DNA of 46,247 nucleotides from Burkholderiales bacterium (GTDB taxonomy: Bacteria > Pseudomonadota > Gammaproteobacteria > Burkholderiales > Casimicrobiaceae), in the NCBI GenBank assembly GCA_020852555.1, contig JADZAQ010000242.1:1-46247 (forward strand), written 5' to 3'. The notes under the pieces were generated by a model, which was given only the letters and a program-made list of their open reading frames with translations, had not been told where the DNA came from and made no database searches. The translations under genes were made by a program, and so were the position numbers. Below, in pieces: positions 34,928 through 43,592 of this stretch. Position 1 is the first letter of the stretch. Every line of letters begins with the position of its first letter.

Positions 34928-36769
34928 GTGTGCGGCATCGCCGGGCATCTGGGGACACCACGCGGCCCCGCGTTGCGCGAGCGGATGCGCAGCGCGCTGC
35001 TGCGCCGGGGCCCCGATGCGCAGCACGATGCCGCCTTTGCGGCCGACGGCACGCGCCTGCCCGACGACGCGCACGCCGCGGTGGGCCTCGTGCACACGCG
35101 CCTGTCGATCATCGATCCGCGTCCGCTGGCCGACCAGCCGATGGGAAGCGACGACGGTCGCGTGTGGATCGTCTACAACGGCGAGGTCTACGGCTGGCAG
35201 GCGGCCGCCCGCGAGCTCGCGGCTCGCGGCGTGCGCTTTCGCACCACGTCCGACACCGAATTCATCCTTCGCGGCTACCAGGCGTGGGGGATCGAGGCGC
35301 TGTTGCCGCGGCTGCGCGGCATGTTCGCCTTCGCGATCGTCGATTTCCGCACCGGCAAGGCGCACGTGGTGCGCGACCGGCTGGGCTTGAAGCCCGTCGT
35401 CTACGCGCACGATGCGAGCGGCCTCGCCTTCGGTTCCACCGTGCGCAGCGTGCTGCCGTGGCTGCCGCGCGCGCGCCGCCAGTTCTCGCTCGAGGCGATC
35501 GACGCCTACCTCGCGCATCGCTACGTCCCGGCGCCGCGCACGGTCTTCGCGAACATCGCGCGCCTGCCCAATGCGCACCGGCTCGAATACGATCTGGCGC
35601 AGGGCACGGCCGCGCTGCACCGGTGGTGGGTGCCACACGGCGAGCCCGGTGCCGACGGCGCCGCGCTCCTCGACGAGGCGATCGCGCTGCGGCTCGTCGC
35701 CGATCGCCCGCTGGGGCTCTTCCTGTCGGGCGGTGTCGACTCCGGGGCGATCGCCTGCCGCCTCGCCGCCACCGGCCATCGCGCGCTGCGCTCCTTCTCG
35801 GCGGCGTTTCCCGGAAGCGCTTTCGACGAGAGCGTCGAGGCGGCGGCGACCGCGCAGGCGCTGGGGCTTGCCAACGAGCGCATCGTGGTCCCGACGTCGA
35901 TCCGCGACGATTTCTCCGAAATCGTCGCCACTCTGGACGAGCCGTTCGCCGACCCGTCGTCGTTTCCGACCTGGTATCTCGCGCGCGCCACCGAGCGCCA
36001 CGTCAAGGTCGTGCTCGGCGGGGACGGCGGCGACGAGCTCTTCGCGGGCTACAAGCGCATCGCCAAGCACCTGCGCACGGGCTGGCGCGGTGCGCTGCGC
36101 CTGCCGCTGCCGGTGCTCCCCGATCGCCACGCCAAGGGTTGGCGCAAGGCGCTCGGCGAGGCGAGCGCCGGCTACGAGGATGCCTACGCGCTGCGTTTCT
36201 CGGGGCTCACGCCCAACCAGCGACGCTTCCTGCAGCCGGCGTGCGCGGCGCCGCCAATCCACTACTGGCGCTCCCCCGACTTTGCCTCGACCAATCGTCA
36301 CGACCGGCTCCTGCGCTGGGATTTCGCGAACTACCTGCCCGAGTACGTCCTGCGCAAGGCCGACCTCGCCACGATGGCGCACGGGCTCGAACTGCGCGCG
36401 CCGCTCCTCGATCACCGCTTCGTCGAGGCGGTCCTCGGCCTGCCGCCCGCGGTACGTTTCACGAAGCCGCCCAAGCGTTACCTGGGCGAACTCGCACCGG
36501 AACTCGTCCGGTTGGGCGTTTTCGAGCGCAAGAAGCGTGGCTTCAATCCGCCGCTGTCCGGATGGCTGCGCGACGACCTGCGTGAGCAGCTTCACGAAGC
36601 GCCGGCGTCGCTGCACGCGAGTACCGGCGGCGCCATCGACGCGCGGCGCACGGAGGCGCTCGTCACCGCGTATGCCACGACGTCGTCGCTGGCCGAGCAG
36701 GTCCTCTCGCTCGTCATCCTCGCCGAGAGCCTGCGCCAGCTCGCCGCGCTCGCCGCCGATGCGCCGTAG
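34928..36769 (+). CDS. asnB: Asparagine synthetase-like glutamine amidotransferase (second copy)
   Basis: A 613-residue second member of the AsnB family, clearly diverged from the copy at 31947. It begins at GTG with (M)CGIAGHLGTPRGP, keeping the nucleophilic Cys2. LLRRGPDAQHDA and NGEVYGWQ belong to the glutaminase domain; LGLFLSGGVDSGA (Ser267) and VVLGGDGGDELFAGY belong to the synthetase domain, followed by LRKADLATMAHGLELRAPLLDH. Both half-reactions therefore look intact. The GTG follows directly on the GT4 stop, so it belongs to the same operon. Amidation of a glycan carboxylate is the likelier role than asparagine supply, by context only. Confidence 0.9.
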   Translation: MCGIAGHLGTPRGPALRERMRSALLRRGPDAQHDAAFAADGTRLPDDAHAAVGLVHTRLSIIDPRPLADQPMGSDDGRVWIVYNGEVYGWQAAARELAARGVRFRTTSDTEFILRGYQAWGIEALLPRLRGMFAFAIVDFRTGKAHVVRDRLGLKPVVYAHDASGLAFGSTVRSVLPWLPRARRQFSLEAIDAYLAHRYVPAPRTVFANIARLPNAHRLEYDLAQGTAALHRWWVPHGEPGADGAALLDEAIALRLVADRPLGLFLSGGVDSGAIACRLAATGHRALRSFSAAFPGSAFDESVEAAATAQALGLANERIVVPTSIRDDFSEIVATLDEPFADPSSFPTWYLARATERHVKVVLGGDGGDELFAGYKRIAKHLRTGWRGALRLPLPVLPDRHAKGWRKALGEASAGYEDAYALRFSGLTPNQRRFLQPACAAPPIHYWRSPDFASTNRHDRLLRWDFANYLPEYVLRKADLATMAHGLELRAPLLDHRFVEAVLGLPPAVRFTKPPKRYLGELAPELVRLGVFERKKRGFNPPLSGWLRDDLREQLHEAPASLHASTGGAIDARRTEALVTAYATTSSLAEQVLSLVILAESLRQLAALAADAP

Positions 36770-37874
36770 GGGAAGCCGCGCGCCGCTGCGCTACGCGAGC
36801 GTGGCACTGGCGCTCGCGCGCTGGGGAGTGCGCCGGAGAAGGCCCGCCGCGCCGGGGCGGATCCTCGTCCTGCACCACCTGCTGCTGGGCGACACGCTGC
36901 TGCTGACGGCGCTGCTCGCCAAGCTGCGGCAGCGCCATCCGCAGGCCGAGATCGTGATGACCGTGGCGCCGGCCTTCGTCGAGCTCTTCGCCGGCCGACC
37001 GTACGGCGTGGTCGCGCACGCCTTCGATCCGCGCGACTTCGCGACCTTTCGCGCGCTCCTCGCCCGACCGCGCTTCGACCTCGCGATCCTCCCCGCCGAC
37101 AATCGCTACACGTGGCTCGCCCGCGCGCTCGGCGCGCGGTGGATCGTGGGTCTCGCCGGTGATCGTCCGTGGCACAAGAACTGGCCCGCCGACGAGCTCG
37201 TTCCGTATTCGCCGACACCGACCGCGTTCTGCGACACCGCGACCGAACTCGTCGAGGGTCCGCAGCCGGCACGGTACACGTCGCTCGCGTGGCCGCCGCC
37301 ACCGGATCGCGAGCGCGTGTCGGTGCCGCGGCGCTACGCGGTGCTCCACGTCGGCGCATCGTCGCCGCTCAAGCTCTGGCCACCGGCGCGCTGGCGCGCG
37401 CTCGCCGACGCGCTCGCCGCCGACGGCCTCGCGATCGTGTGGAGCGCGGGCCCCGGCGAAGACGCCGTTCTCGCGGCCATCGCGGCCCGCGACGGCGAGG
37501 TGCGAATCGGCGGCACGCTCACGCTCGCCGGGCTGTGGCACCTCCTCGCGCGCGCGGCGCTCGTGGTGTGCCCGGATACCGGTGTGGCGCACCTCGCGCG
37601 CATCGTCGGCGTGCCGGTCGTCACGCTGTTCGGGCCGGGGTCGGCGCTGGTGTGCGGACCCGGCCGGTTCTTCGCCGCGATGCCGGACCGCGCGGTGACC
37701 GTCGACCCCTTCCCCTGTCGGGATCAGCGTATCCAGTTCTTTCGCGAGGTGGCGTGGATGCGCCGCTGCGAGCGCCTCTTCGGGCCGCCGCCCGGGCGCT
37801 GCCCCGAGGCGCGCTGCATGCAGGCGATCGGCGTCGCGCCGGTGCTGGCGGCGGCGCGAGGTGTCGTCCGCTGA
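36759..37874 (+). CDS. Glycosyltransferase family 9 (heptosyltransferase-like)
   Basis: A 371-residue GT9 protein. The N-terminal domain has RILVLHHLLLGDTLLLTALLAKLRQRHPQAEI, and the C-terminal domain has YAVLHVGASSPLKLWPPARWRALADAL and VVCPDTGVAHLARIVGVPVVTLFGPGS, the ADP-heptose-type binding segment. A cysteine-rich C-terminus (four Cys between CRDQ and CMQA) is also seen in the WaaQ-like protein of this cluster. Its ATG lies inside the last codons of the second amidotransferase (11-base overlap). Probably adds a sugar to the LPS inner core. Convergent with msbA, six bases between stops. Confidence 0.87.
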   Translation: MRRRGSRAPLRYASVALALARWGVRRRRPAAPGRILVLHHLLLGDTLLLTALLAKLRQRHPQAEIVMTVAPAFVELFAGRPYGVVAHAFDPRDFATFRALLARPRFDLAILPADNRYTWLARALGARWIVGLAGDRPWHKNWPADELVPYSPTPTAFCDTATELVEGPQPARYTSLAWPPPPDRERVSVPRRYAVLHVGASSPLKLWPPARWRALADALAADGLAIVWSAGPGEDAVLAAIAARDGEVRIGGTLTLAGLWHLLARAALVVCPDTGVAHLARIVGVPVVTLFGPGSALVCGPGRFFAAMPDRAVTVDPFPCRDQRIQFFREVAWMRRCERLFGPPPGRCPEARCMQAIGVAPVLAAARGVVR

Positions 37875-37880
37875 CGTCGC

Positions 37881-39647
37881 TCAGGTGGCCACGGCCGCCG
37901 CCTCGGCGTCGTCGGCAACGGGCGCGAGCTGGCGGCGATGCAGCCGTGCGTAGGCGCCGTCGGCGGCGAGCAGTTGCGCGTGCGTCCCGACCTCGACGAC
38001 GCGTCCCGCGTCGAGAACGACGATGCGATCCGCGTGCTCGATGGTCGACAGGCGGTGCGCGATCACGATCGTGGTGCGCCCGTGCATCAGCGTGTCGAGC
38101 GCGGCTTGCACCTGCCGTTCGGATTCGGAATCGAGCGCGGAGGTCGCCTCGTCCAGGATGAGCAGCGGCGCGTTCTTGAGGATCGCACGGGCAATGGCGA
38201 TGCGTTGCCGCTGGCCGCCGGACAGCCGCACCCCATTCTCGCCGACGATGGTGTCGAAGCCATCGGGCATGGCGCGGATGAAGTCGAGCGCGTGCGCGGC
38301 GAACGCCGCGCGCTCGACCTCCTCGCGGGAGGCATCGGCCATCGCGCCGTAGGCGATGTTGGCGGCGACGGTGTCGTTGAACAGCAGCACGTCCTGCGCC
38401 ACCATCGCGATCTGCCCCCGCAGGCTGGCGAGCGTGAGCGTGGTGATGTCGTGGCCGTCGACGAAGAGGCGGCCCGCGGTGGGCTCGTAGAAGCGCGGGA
38501 CGAGGTTGACGAGCGACGTCTTGCCGCTGCCCGACGAGCCGACGAGCGCCACGGTCTCCCCCGGCGCGATGGCGAGCGAGACGTCGGAGAGCGCCTCGCG
38601 CTCGCCGCTGCCGTAGCGCAGCGACACGCGCTCGAAGCGGATCTCGCCGCGGCAGCGGTCGAGCGTGACGTTGCCGGTGTCGGCCTCCTCCTCGTGGTCG
38701 AGCAAGCCGAAGATGCTCTCGGCGGCGGCGAGGCCGCGCTGCAACGCCGCATTGATCCCCGACAGGCCCTTCAGCCGCTCGAGCAGCGTCAGCAGCGCGA
38801 CCACGTACGACATGAAGAGCGCGAAGTCGAATTTGTTGACGCCGTCGTTCTGCGCGAGCGCGATCCACACGATCGAGCCGACCGCGCAGGCAGCCAGGAA
38901 TACGGTGAGCGGTGAACTCGCGGCGGTCGCCGACGATTCCTTGGTCATCGCATTGCGCAGGCGATTGGCGGCCGCCACGGCCCGTGCCCGCTCGTATTGC
39001 TCGCCGCCGAAGATGCGCACGACGCGGTGGCCGGAGATCATCTCCTCGAGGACCTGGGTGAGCGACCCCGTGCGGTCCTGGATGTCGCGCGCGATGCGGC
39101 GCAGCCGGCGGCTGAAATAGCGGATGATCACGCCGACGATCGGGACCACGACGAAGGTGAGCAGCGTGAGGCGCCAGTTGAGCCAAAGGAGGTAACCGAA
39201 GCTCGCCACGATGGTCAGCGACGAGCGGATCGCGTTGGTGATCGCCCCCGACGCGGCGGAGGCGAGCTGGTGCGCGTCGAACGAGATCTTCGACTGGATC
39301 GCGCCGGCGGCGTGCGCGTCGTAGTACGGGGTGGGTAGGCGCAGCAGCTTGTCGATGAGATCGCGGCGCAGGTCGAACACCACCCGATAGCCGGTCCAGC
39401 CCATGCCGAACTCGGACAGGTACGCACCGACGCCACGCAGCAGGAACACGACGACGATGGTGAGCGGCAGCCACCGCGTCCCGGTGGGGTCGGGCGCCTC
39501 GAAATTGCGCACGATCGGGATCACCAACCACGCCAGCATGAGGTCGCCGGCGGCGACGATCAGCATGCCGAGCACGGCCACGCCGAACGCCCAGCGGTAG
39601 GGGCGGACGTAGCGGAGCAGGCGGGAGTAGAGGGAGAGACCCGTCAT
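37881..39647 (-). CDS. msbA: Lipid A export ABC transporter MsbA
   Basis: A 588-residue half-transporter of the MsbA family, which flips lipid A-core across the inner membrane at the cost of ATP. The N-terminal half carries six membrane helices (starting in YRWAFGVAVLGMLIVAAGDLML) and the C-terminal half the nucleotide-binding domain: Walker A GSSGSGKTS (about residue 370), the signature LSGGQRQRIAIARA, Walker B LLILDEATSALD, and the switch His in VIAHRLST. Start chosen at ATG 39647 (MTGLSLYSRLLRYVRPY), as the upstream extension is Arg-rich and unlike the family. Its place among core glycosyltransferase genes supports the role. Confidence 0.92.
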   Translation of the reverse strand: MTGLSLYSRLLRYVRPYRWAFGVAVLGMLIVAAGDLMLAWLVIPIVRNFEAPDPTGTRWLPLTIVVVFLLRGVGAYLSEFGMGWTGYRVVFDLRRDLIDKLLRLPTPYYDAHAAGAIQSKISFDAHQLASAASGAITNAIRSSLTIVASFGYLLWLNWRLTLLTFVVVPIVGVIIRYFSRRLRRIARDIQDRTGSLTQVLEEMISGHRVVRIFGGEQYERARAVAAANRLRNAMTKESSATAASSPLTVFLAACAVGSIVWIALAQNDGVNKFDFALFMSYVVALLTLLERLKGLSGINAALQRGLAAAESIFGLLDHEEEADTGNVTLDRCRGEIRFERVSLRYGSGEREALSDVSLAIAPGETVALVGSSGSGKTSLVNLVPRFYEPTAGRLFVDGHDITTLTLASLRGQIAMVAQDVLLFNDTVAANIAYGAMADASREEVERAAFAAHALDFIRAMPDGFDTIVGENGVRLSGGQRQRIAIARAILKNAPLLILDEATSALDSESERQVQAALDTLMHGRTTIVIAHRLSTIEHADRIVVLDAGRVVEVGTHAQLLAADGAYARLHRRQLAPVADDAEAAAVAT

Positions 39648-39735
39648 CGGAAGGCGTCGCACGCGAGGGCGCGCGACACCGGTGCGGCGCCGCTGGCTGC
39701 GGCCGGGCACGGGAGCGCGCTCGCGTGCCGCGGGC

Positions 39736-39741
39736 AGTATA
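39736..39741 (-). promoter_or_regulatory. Candidate -10 element for msbA
   Basis: TATACT on the minus strand, five of six consensus matches, about 90 bases before the msbA ATG in the gap after the GT4 gene. No recognisable -35. Confidence 0.35.
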
Positions 39742-39817
39742 GCGCAGGGGCCCTCCGCGCAGCCCCGGCGACGCGTGCTTCGGGGTCCGCAGCGCCCATG
39801 CCGCGTGCCGCCGCGGG

Positions 39818-40981
39818 CTACCCGGGGATGGGCTGCGTGGCGGCGCGGCCGGCGACGGTCGGCAGCAGCCGCTCGTAGAGGGCGACGAGGCGTGCCGCCA
39901 TCGCCGGCGGAGTGAGATCGGCCATCGCGGCGCTCGCCTGCGTGGCCATCCGCGCCCGCACGCCGGGGTCGAGGAGGGCGTGCATGCTGGCGGCGATGGC
40001 GTCGATGTCGCGCGCGCCGACGACGAAGCCGGCGCCGTGCTCACCCACGAGTTCGCCGGCACCGCAACGCTCGCTCGTCACCACCGGCAGGCCGCAGGCG
40101 AGTGCTTCGAGCACGGCGTTCGACAGCGCGTCGTAGAGCGTCGGCAGCACGAACGCATCGGCCGCACCGTAGAACGGCCGCGGATCGTCCTGCGCGCCGG
40201 CGAAGGTGACGCGCGCGGCGACGCCGAGCCGCCGCGCGAGCGCCGCGTAACGCTGCGGATGGCGGTCGCGCCCGACGACCACGAGGTGCGCCGGTGCCGG
40301 CACGCGGACGAGCGCCTCGAGCGCCCGTCGCACGCCCTTGCGTGCGTACTCGGAGCCCACGAGGAGGAACACGCACGCTTCGGCGGGGATGCCGTGGCGC
40401 ATGCGCGTGGCCTCGCGCGATGCGGCGAGGCCGGGGTGGAAGCGCGCGGGATCGATCGCGTTGTAGATGATGGGCAGGCGATCGAGCGGAAGCCCGAAGC
40501 GCTCATGGATCTCGCCTTGCACCATGCGCGAGATGCAGATCACCGCTTGCAGCCGCCGGCTCGCGAACATCCGTCGCTCGGCGGCCATCACGTAGCGGTG
40601 GTAGGGGCTCGCGGCCAGCACCAGTCGGTCGGCCGCGGAAGCGTGGCGCAGGCGCTCGTCGACCCAGCTCGCATGCACGCCATCACCGGCGCGGTAGAGG
40701 TCGCAGCACGCGAGACGCTCGTGCGATTGCACGAGCGTCTCCGGAAGTCGGGCGAGCGCCGCGCACGCGGCGCGCGCGAAGCCGGCGTCACGCAGCGTGC
40801 GTCCGACGTATGGGGGGGCGACGACGAGCGGGACGATGCGCGGGTCGCCGCCGTCCGGCCAGCGCCGCGTCACCAGCGTCAACTCGACACCGCGCGCCGC
40901 GAGTGCGGCCAGCGCCCGCTCGACGAAGCGCTCGGCACCGCCATAGGGCGTGTAGCGCTGGCGCACGATCGCAAGCCGCAT
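39818..40981 (-). CDS. Glycosyltransferase family 4, tandem paralogue A
   Basis: A 387-residue GT-B glycosyltransferase. It opens MRLAIVRQRYTPYGGAERFVERALAAL; the donor domain shows LVGSEYARKGVRRALEALVRVP, HLVVVGRDRH, FAGAQDDPRPFYGAADAFVLPTLYDALSNAVLEALACGLPVVTS, with the conserved Glu in VLEALACG. It is clearly related along its whole length to the neighbouring gene at 40999, so the pair arose by tandem duplication. The N-terminus resembles WaaG-like LPS core glucosyltransferases, but the donor sugar is not proven. Same leftward operon as the next two genes upstream. Confidence 0.88.
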   Translation of the reverse strand: MRLAIVRQRYTPYGGAERFVERALAALAARGVELTLVTRRWPDGGDPRIVPLVVAPPYVGRTLRDAGFARAACAALARLPETLVQSHERLACCDLYRAGDGVHASWVDERLRHASAADRLVLAASPYHRYVMAAERRMFASRRLQAVICISRMVQGEIHERFGLPLDRLPIIYNAIDPARFHPGLAASREATRMRHGIPAEACVFLLVGSEYARKGVRRALEALVRVPAPAHLVVVGRDRHPQRYAALARRLGVAARVTFAGAQDDPRPFYGAADAFVLPTLYDALSNAVLEALACGLPVVTSERCGAGELVGEHGAGFVVGARDIDAIAASMHALLDPGVRARMATQASAAMADLTPPAMAARLVALYERLLPTVAGRAATQPIPG

Positions 40982-40998
40982 ACCCGGGATCGGGGCCG

Positions 40999-42309
40999 TC
41001 AGGGCGGCGGCGCCGCGGAGCGCGCCGCGTCGGCGGCAGCTGGCGCCGCGGCGGCTGCGTCGTTACCGGAAGGATCGGCGAGCGTCTCGGCGTCGAGCCC
41101 GAATTCGCCGTGCAGGGGCGGCGCTTCCGCCGCCGCGGTCGCGGGTGCGGGATTCGTCTTGGGCGCGAGCTTGTGCGCGATGCTCGCCTCGAGCAGTTCC
41201 TTGTAGACGAGGACGAGGGCCAGCGTGGTCGCGGCGGGCGAGTGCGGCAGCATCGCCTCGCGCGCGCGAACACCCATCGCCGCGCGCGCCGGGGCATCGA
41301 GGAGCAGCTGCATCGCGGCAGCGATGGCGTCGGTATCGTGCGCGGCGCAGACGCGGCCCGCATCGTGCGCGGCAACGAGATCCGCCACGCCGGACTGCGT
41401 GCTCGTGATCACCGGCAACCCGCTCGCCATCGCCTCCATCGTTGCATCCGGCGACGGATCGTAGAGCGCGGGGAGCACGAAGGCGTCGGCCGCAGCCAGG
41501 TACGGTGCGACGTCGGCCTGATAACCGGCAAAGGTCACCCGGCTGGCGACGCCGTGGTCGCGAGCGATGCGCTCGAAGTCGCCGCGGCGCGCGTCGTTGC
41601 CCACGATGACGAGGTGCGCCGGCGCCGGCAACCGGGCGAGCGCGGTGATTGCCGTGCCCGCTCCCTTGCGCCGGTACCCCGAGCCGACCAGCACGAAGAC
41701 GGGCGTGTCGGCGGCGATTCCGTGGCGCTCGCGGGTCGCTGCGCGCGATGCGGCGTGCATCGGCGAGAAACGGTCGGTATCGACCGCGTTGCGCAGCACC
41801 CGCAGGCGTTCGTCGGGAAGACCGAAGCGGGTCCTGATGTCGTCGCGGACCAAGGGCGACGGGCAGAGGACCATGCGCAGCCAATGGCTGGCGAAGAGCT
41901 TGCGCTCCATCGCGAGCGCGTAACGGTGGCGCGGGGACAGCGCGGCCCGCCACCGCGTCACCGCGGAGGCGGCGCGCAGCGACTCCCCGAGCCAGGTGGC
42001 GTACACGCCGTCATCGGGACGGTAGACGTCGCAGGTGAGCACGAGTTCGTGCGACTGCACGAGATTCGCGCGCGTGCTCGCCACGCTCCGGGCCACCGCG
42101 CGGGCGAAGCCGGCGTCGCGCCAGAGCGCGCCGAGATGGAACGGATCGACCACCGTGGGCTCGATCAACTGGAGCTTCGTCGCTGGCCACTGCCGCGTGT
42201 AGAGGGTGATCGCGACGTTGCGCTCGAGCAGCGCCTCGAGCGCGCCTTCGAGGAAGCGCTCGGCGGCCCCCTCGGGGTCGTAGCGCTGGCGGATGATCGC
42301 GAGGCGCAT
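40999..42309 (-). CDS. Glycosyltransferase family 4, tandem paralogue B with Ala/Pro-rich tail
   Basis: A 436-residue GT4 enzyme starting MRLAIIRQRYDPEGAAERFLEGALEALLERN, paralogous to the gene at 39818. Donor-domain landmarks are LVGSGYRRKGAGTAITALARLP, HLVIVGNDARR and FAGYQADVAPYLAAADAFVLPALYDPSPDATMEAMASGLPVITS. The last ~55 residues form a low-complexity Ala/Pro-rich extension (from about NPAPATAAAEAPP) that paralogue A lacks. The ATG overlaps the upstream WaaQ-like stop (TGATG), so translation is coupled. Likely a core-oligosaccharide transferase; specificity unknown. Confidence 0.88.
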   Translation of the reverse strand: MRLAIIRQRYDPEGAAERFLEGALEALLERNVAITLYTRQWPATKLQLIEPTVVDPFHLGALWRDAGFARAVARSVASTRANLVQSHELVLTCDVYRPDDGVYATWLGESLRAASAVTRWRAALSPRHRYALAMERKLFASHWLRMVLCPSPLVRDDIRTRFGLPDERLRVLRNAVDTDRFSPMHAASRAATRERHGIAADTPVFVLVGSGYRRKGAGTAITALARLPAPAHLVIVGNDARRGDFERIARDHGVASRVTFAGYQADVAPYLAAADAFVLPALYDPSPDATMEAMASGLPVITSTQSGVADLVAAHDAGRVCAAHDTDAIAAAMQLLLDAPARAAMGVRAREAMLPHSPAATTLALVLVYKELLEASIAHKLAPKTNPAPATAAAEAPPLHGEFGLDAETLADPSGNDAAAAAPAAADAARSAAPPP

Positions 42310-43415
42310 CAGGTCGCGGCGAGCAGCGCGCTGAGCGCCGCGTGCACGCGCTCCACCGGCAGCGTGGTGAGGCACTCGGAGATCTTGCCGCCTCCGCAGC
42401 CGTCGAGCCCGCACGGCCGGCACGGATGGCGGTCGGAGACGAGCACGCGATGCGCGCTGCACCACGGACCCCAGGCGATCTCGCTCGACGGGCCGAAGAG
42501 CGCCACCGCCGGCGTGCCGACCGCGGCGGCGATGTGCATCGGCGCCGAGTCCACACCGACGAAGGCGCGGGCTCGCGTGGTGAGCGCGGCGAGTTCGTCG
42601 AGTGAAAGGCGCGCCGAGAGGTCGGTCACGCGCGCCCGGGTCGCCGGCCGCAGCGCGGCCACGATGGCGGTGACGAGGGCACGCTCGCGATCGTCGGGGG
42701 CGCCGGTCAGCACGCTGCGCGCGCCATCGGCGGCGATGTGATCGATGAGCGCGGCGGTGCGCTCCGGCGGCCAGCACTTGAAGAGCCACCGCGAGCCCGG
42801 GTGCACCTGGACGAACGCACCGGGCTCGAGCGCGTGCTCGGCGAGGAGCGCATCGACCCGGCGCTGCGCGGCGGTGCCGGGGACGAGCACCAGCCGGCGG
42901 TCATCCTCCGCCGGCTGCACGCCGATGCGGCGCAGGGCGTCGAGGTTCTGCTCGACGACGTGGCGCTCGGTGCGCGCGGGGAGCCGGTAGAAGTGCGTGA
43001 AGTGACGCCGCCACAGGCGCGCGTGCGTCGCCCGCTCGCGAGTGACGGCGTAGCGGGGGCGCAGCATGCGCGCGAGTGTGAGACCGCGCGGGTGCTCGGT
43101 GAGGTGCACGAGGAGATCGTAGCGGCGCGCGCGCAGGTCGCGCAGCAGCCGCCATTCGGCAGCAAGTTGCGTCACGATGCCGCGCTCCTTCCAGCCGCGG
43201 TCGATCGTGTGCACCTGGGTGATCGCCGGATGCCCGGTGAGCATCGGCGCCGTCTCCAGGTAGACGAGGGCGTCGATCTCGAGCGCGGGCGCGGCGCGCT
43301 TCAAGACGGTGAAGACCGGCGAGGCCAACAGCACGTCGCCGTGGTGACGCAACTTCGTCACGAGCGCGCGCTCGAGGAGGTGCAGCGGCACGGGATCCGG
43401 CAGCGGGCTTGCCAT
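42309..43415 (-). CDS. waaQ: Lipopolysaccharide heptosyltransferase III-like protein (WaaQ type)
   Basis: A 368-residue GT9 enzyme. The N-terminus ALVTKLRHHGDVLLASPVFTVLKRAAPALEIDALVYLETAPMLTGHPAI is very close to WaaQ/RfaQ, which adds the branch heptose in the LPS inner core from ADP-heptose. The C-terminal domain has FVQVHPGSRWLFKCWPPER and AFVGVDSAPMHIAAAVGTPAVALFGPSSEIAWGPW, followed by a cysteine cluster HPCRPCGLDGCGGGKISECL. ATG 43415 gives the family N-terminus; the open frame continues far upstream only as an antisense shadow of argB. First gene of the leftward GT operon, divergent from argB. Confidence 0.87.
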   Translation of the reverse strand: MASPLPDPVPLHLLERALVTKLRHHGDVLLASPVFTVLKRAAPALEIDALVYLETAPMLTGHPAITQVHTIDRGWKERGIVTQLAAEWRLLRDLRARRYDLLVHLTEHPRGLTLARMLRPRYAVTRERATHARLWRRHFTHFYRLPARTERHVVEQNLDALRRIGVQPAEDDRRLVLVPGTAAQRRVDALLAEHALEPGAFVQVHPGSRWLFKCWPPERTAALIDHIAADGARSVLTGAPDDRERALVTAIVAALRPATRARVTDLSARLSLDELAALTTRARAFVGVDSAPMHIAAAVGTPAVALFGPSSEIAWGPWCSAHRVLVSDRHPCRPCGLDGCGGGKISECLTTLPVERVHAALSALLAAT

Positions 43416-43520
43416 CCGCCGACGATACCAAACTTCAGGGACCGTACGCCGCCGCGCCGAACCGATGGGTAGGCGCTCACTGCCGCGCACTGCCGCGATG
43501 GGGGCTGCCCCCGTTCGGAG

Positions 43521-43526
43521 TACAAT
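43521..43526 (+). promoter_or_regulatory. Candidate -10 element of argB
   Basis: TACAAT, five of six matches to consensus, about 67 bases before the argB ATG. A G/C palindrome, GGGGGC/GCCCCC around 43500-43512, occupies the -35 region. Confidence 0.4.
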
Positions 43527-43592
43527 CTCCGCGCGTCCGGAACGCTCCGTTCGCTCCGGAACCCCTGTCCCCGTTGCCTGCCCGCCACCGTC

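Noticed and set aside
33797-36616. 939-codon leftward open frame opposite the amidotransferase and GT4 genes
   Set aside because: Its translation has no motif and lies wholly over intact AsnB-like and GT4 genes with proper starts. It is a composition shadow.
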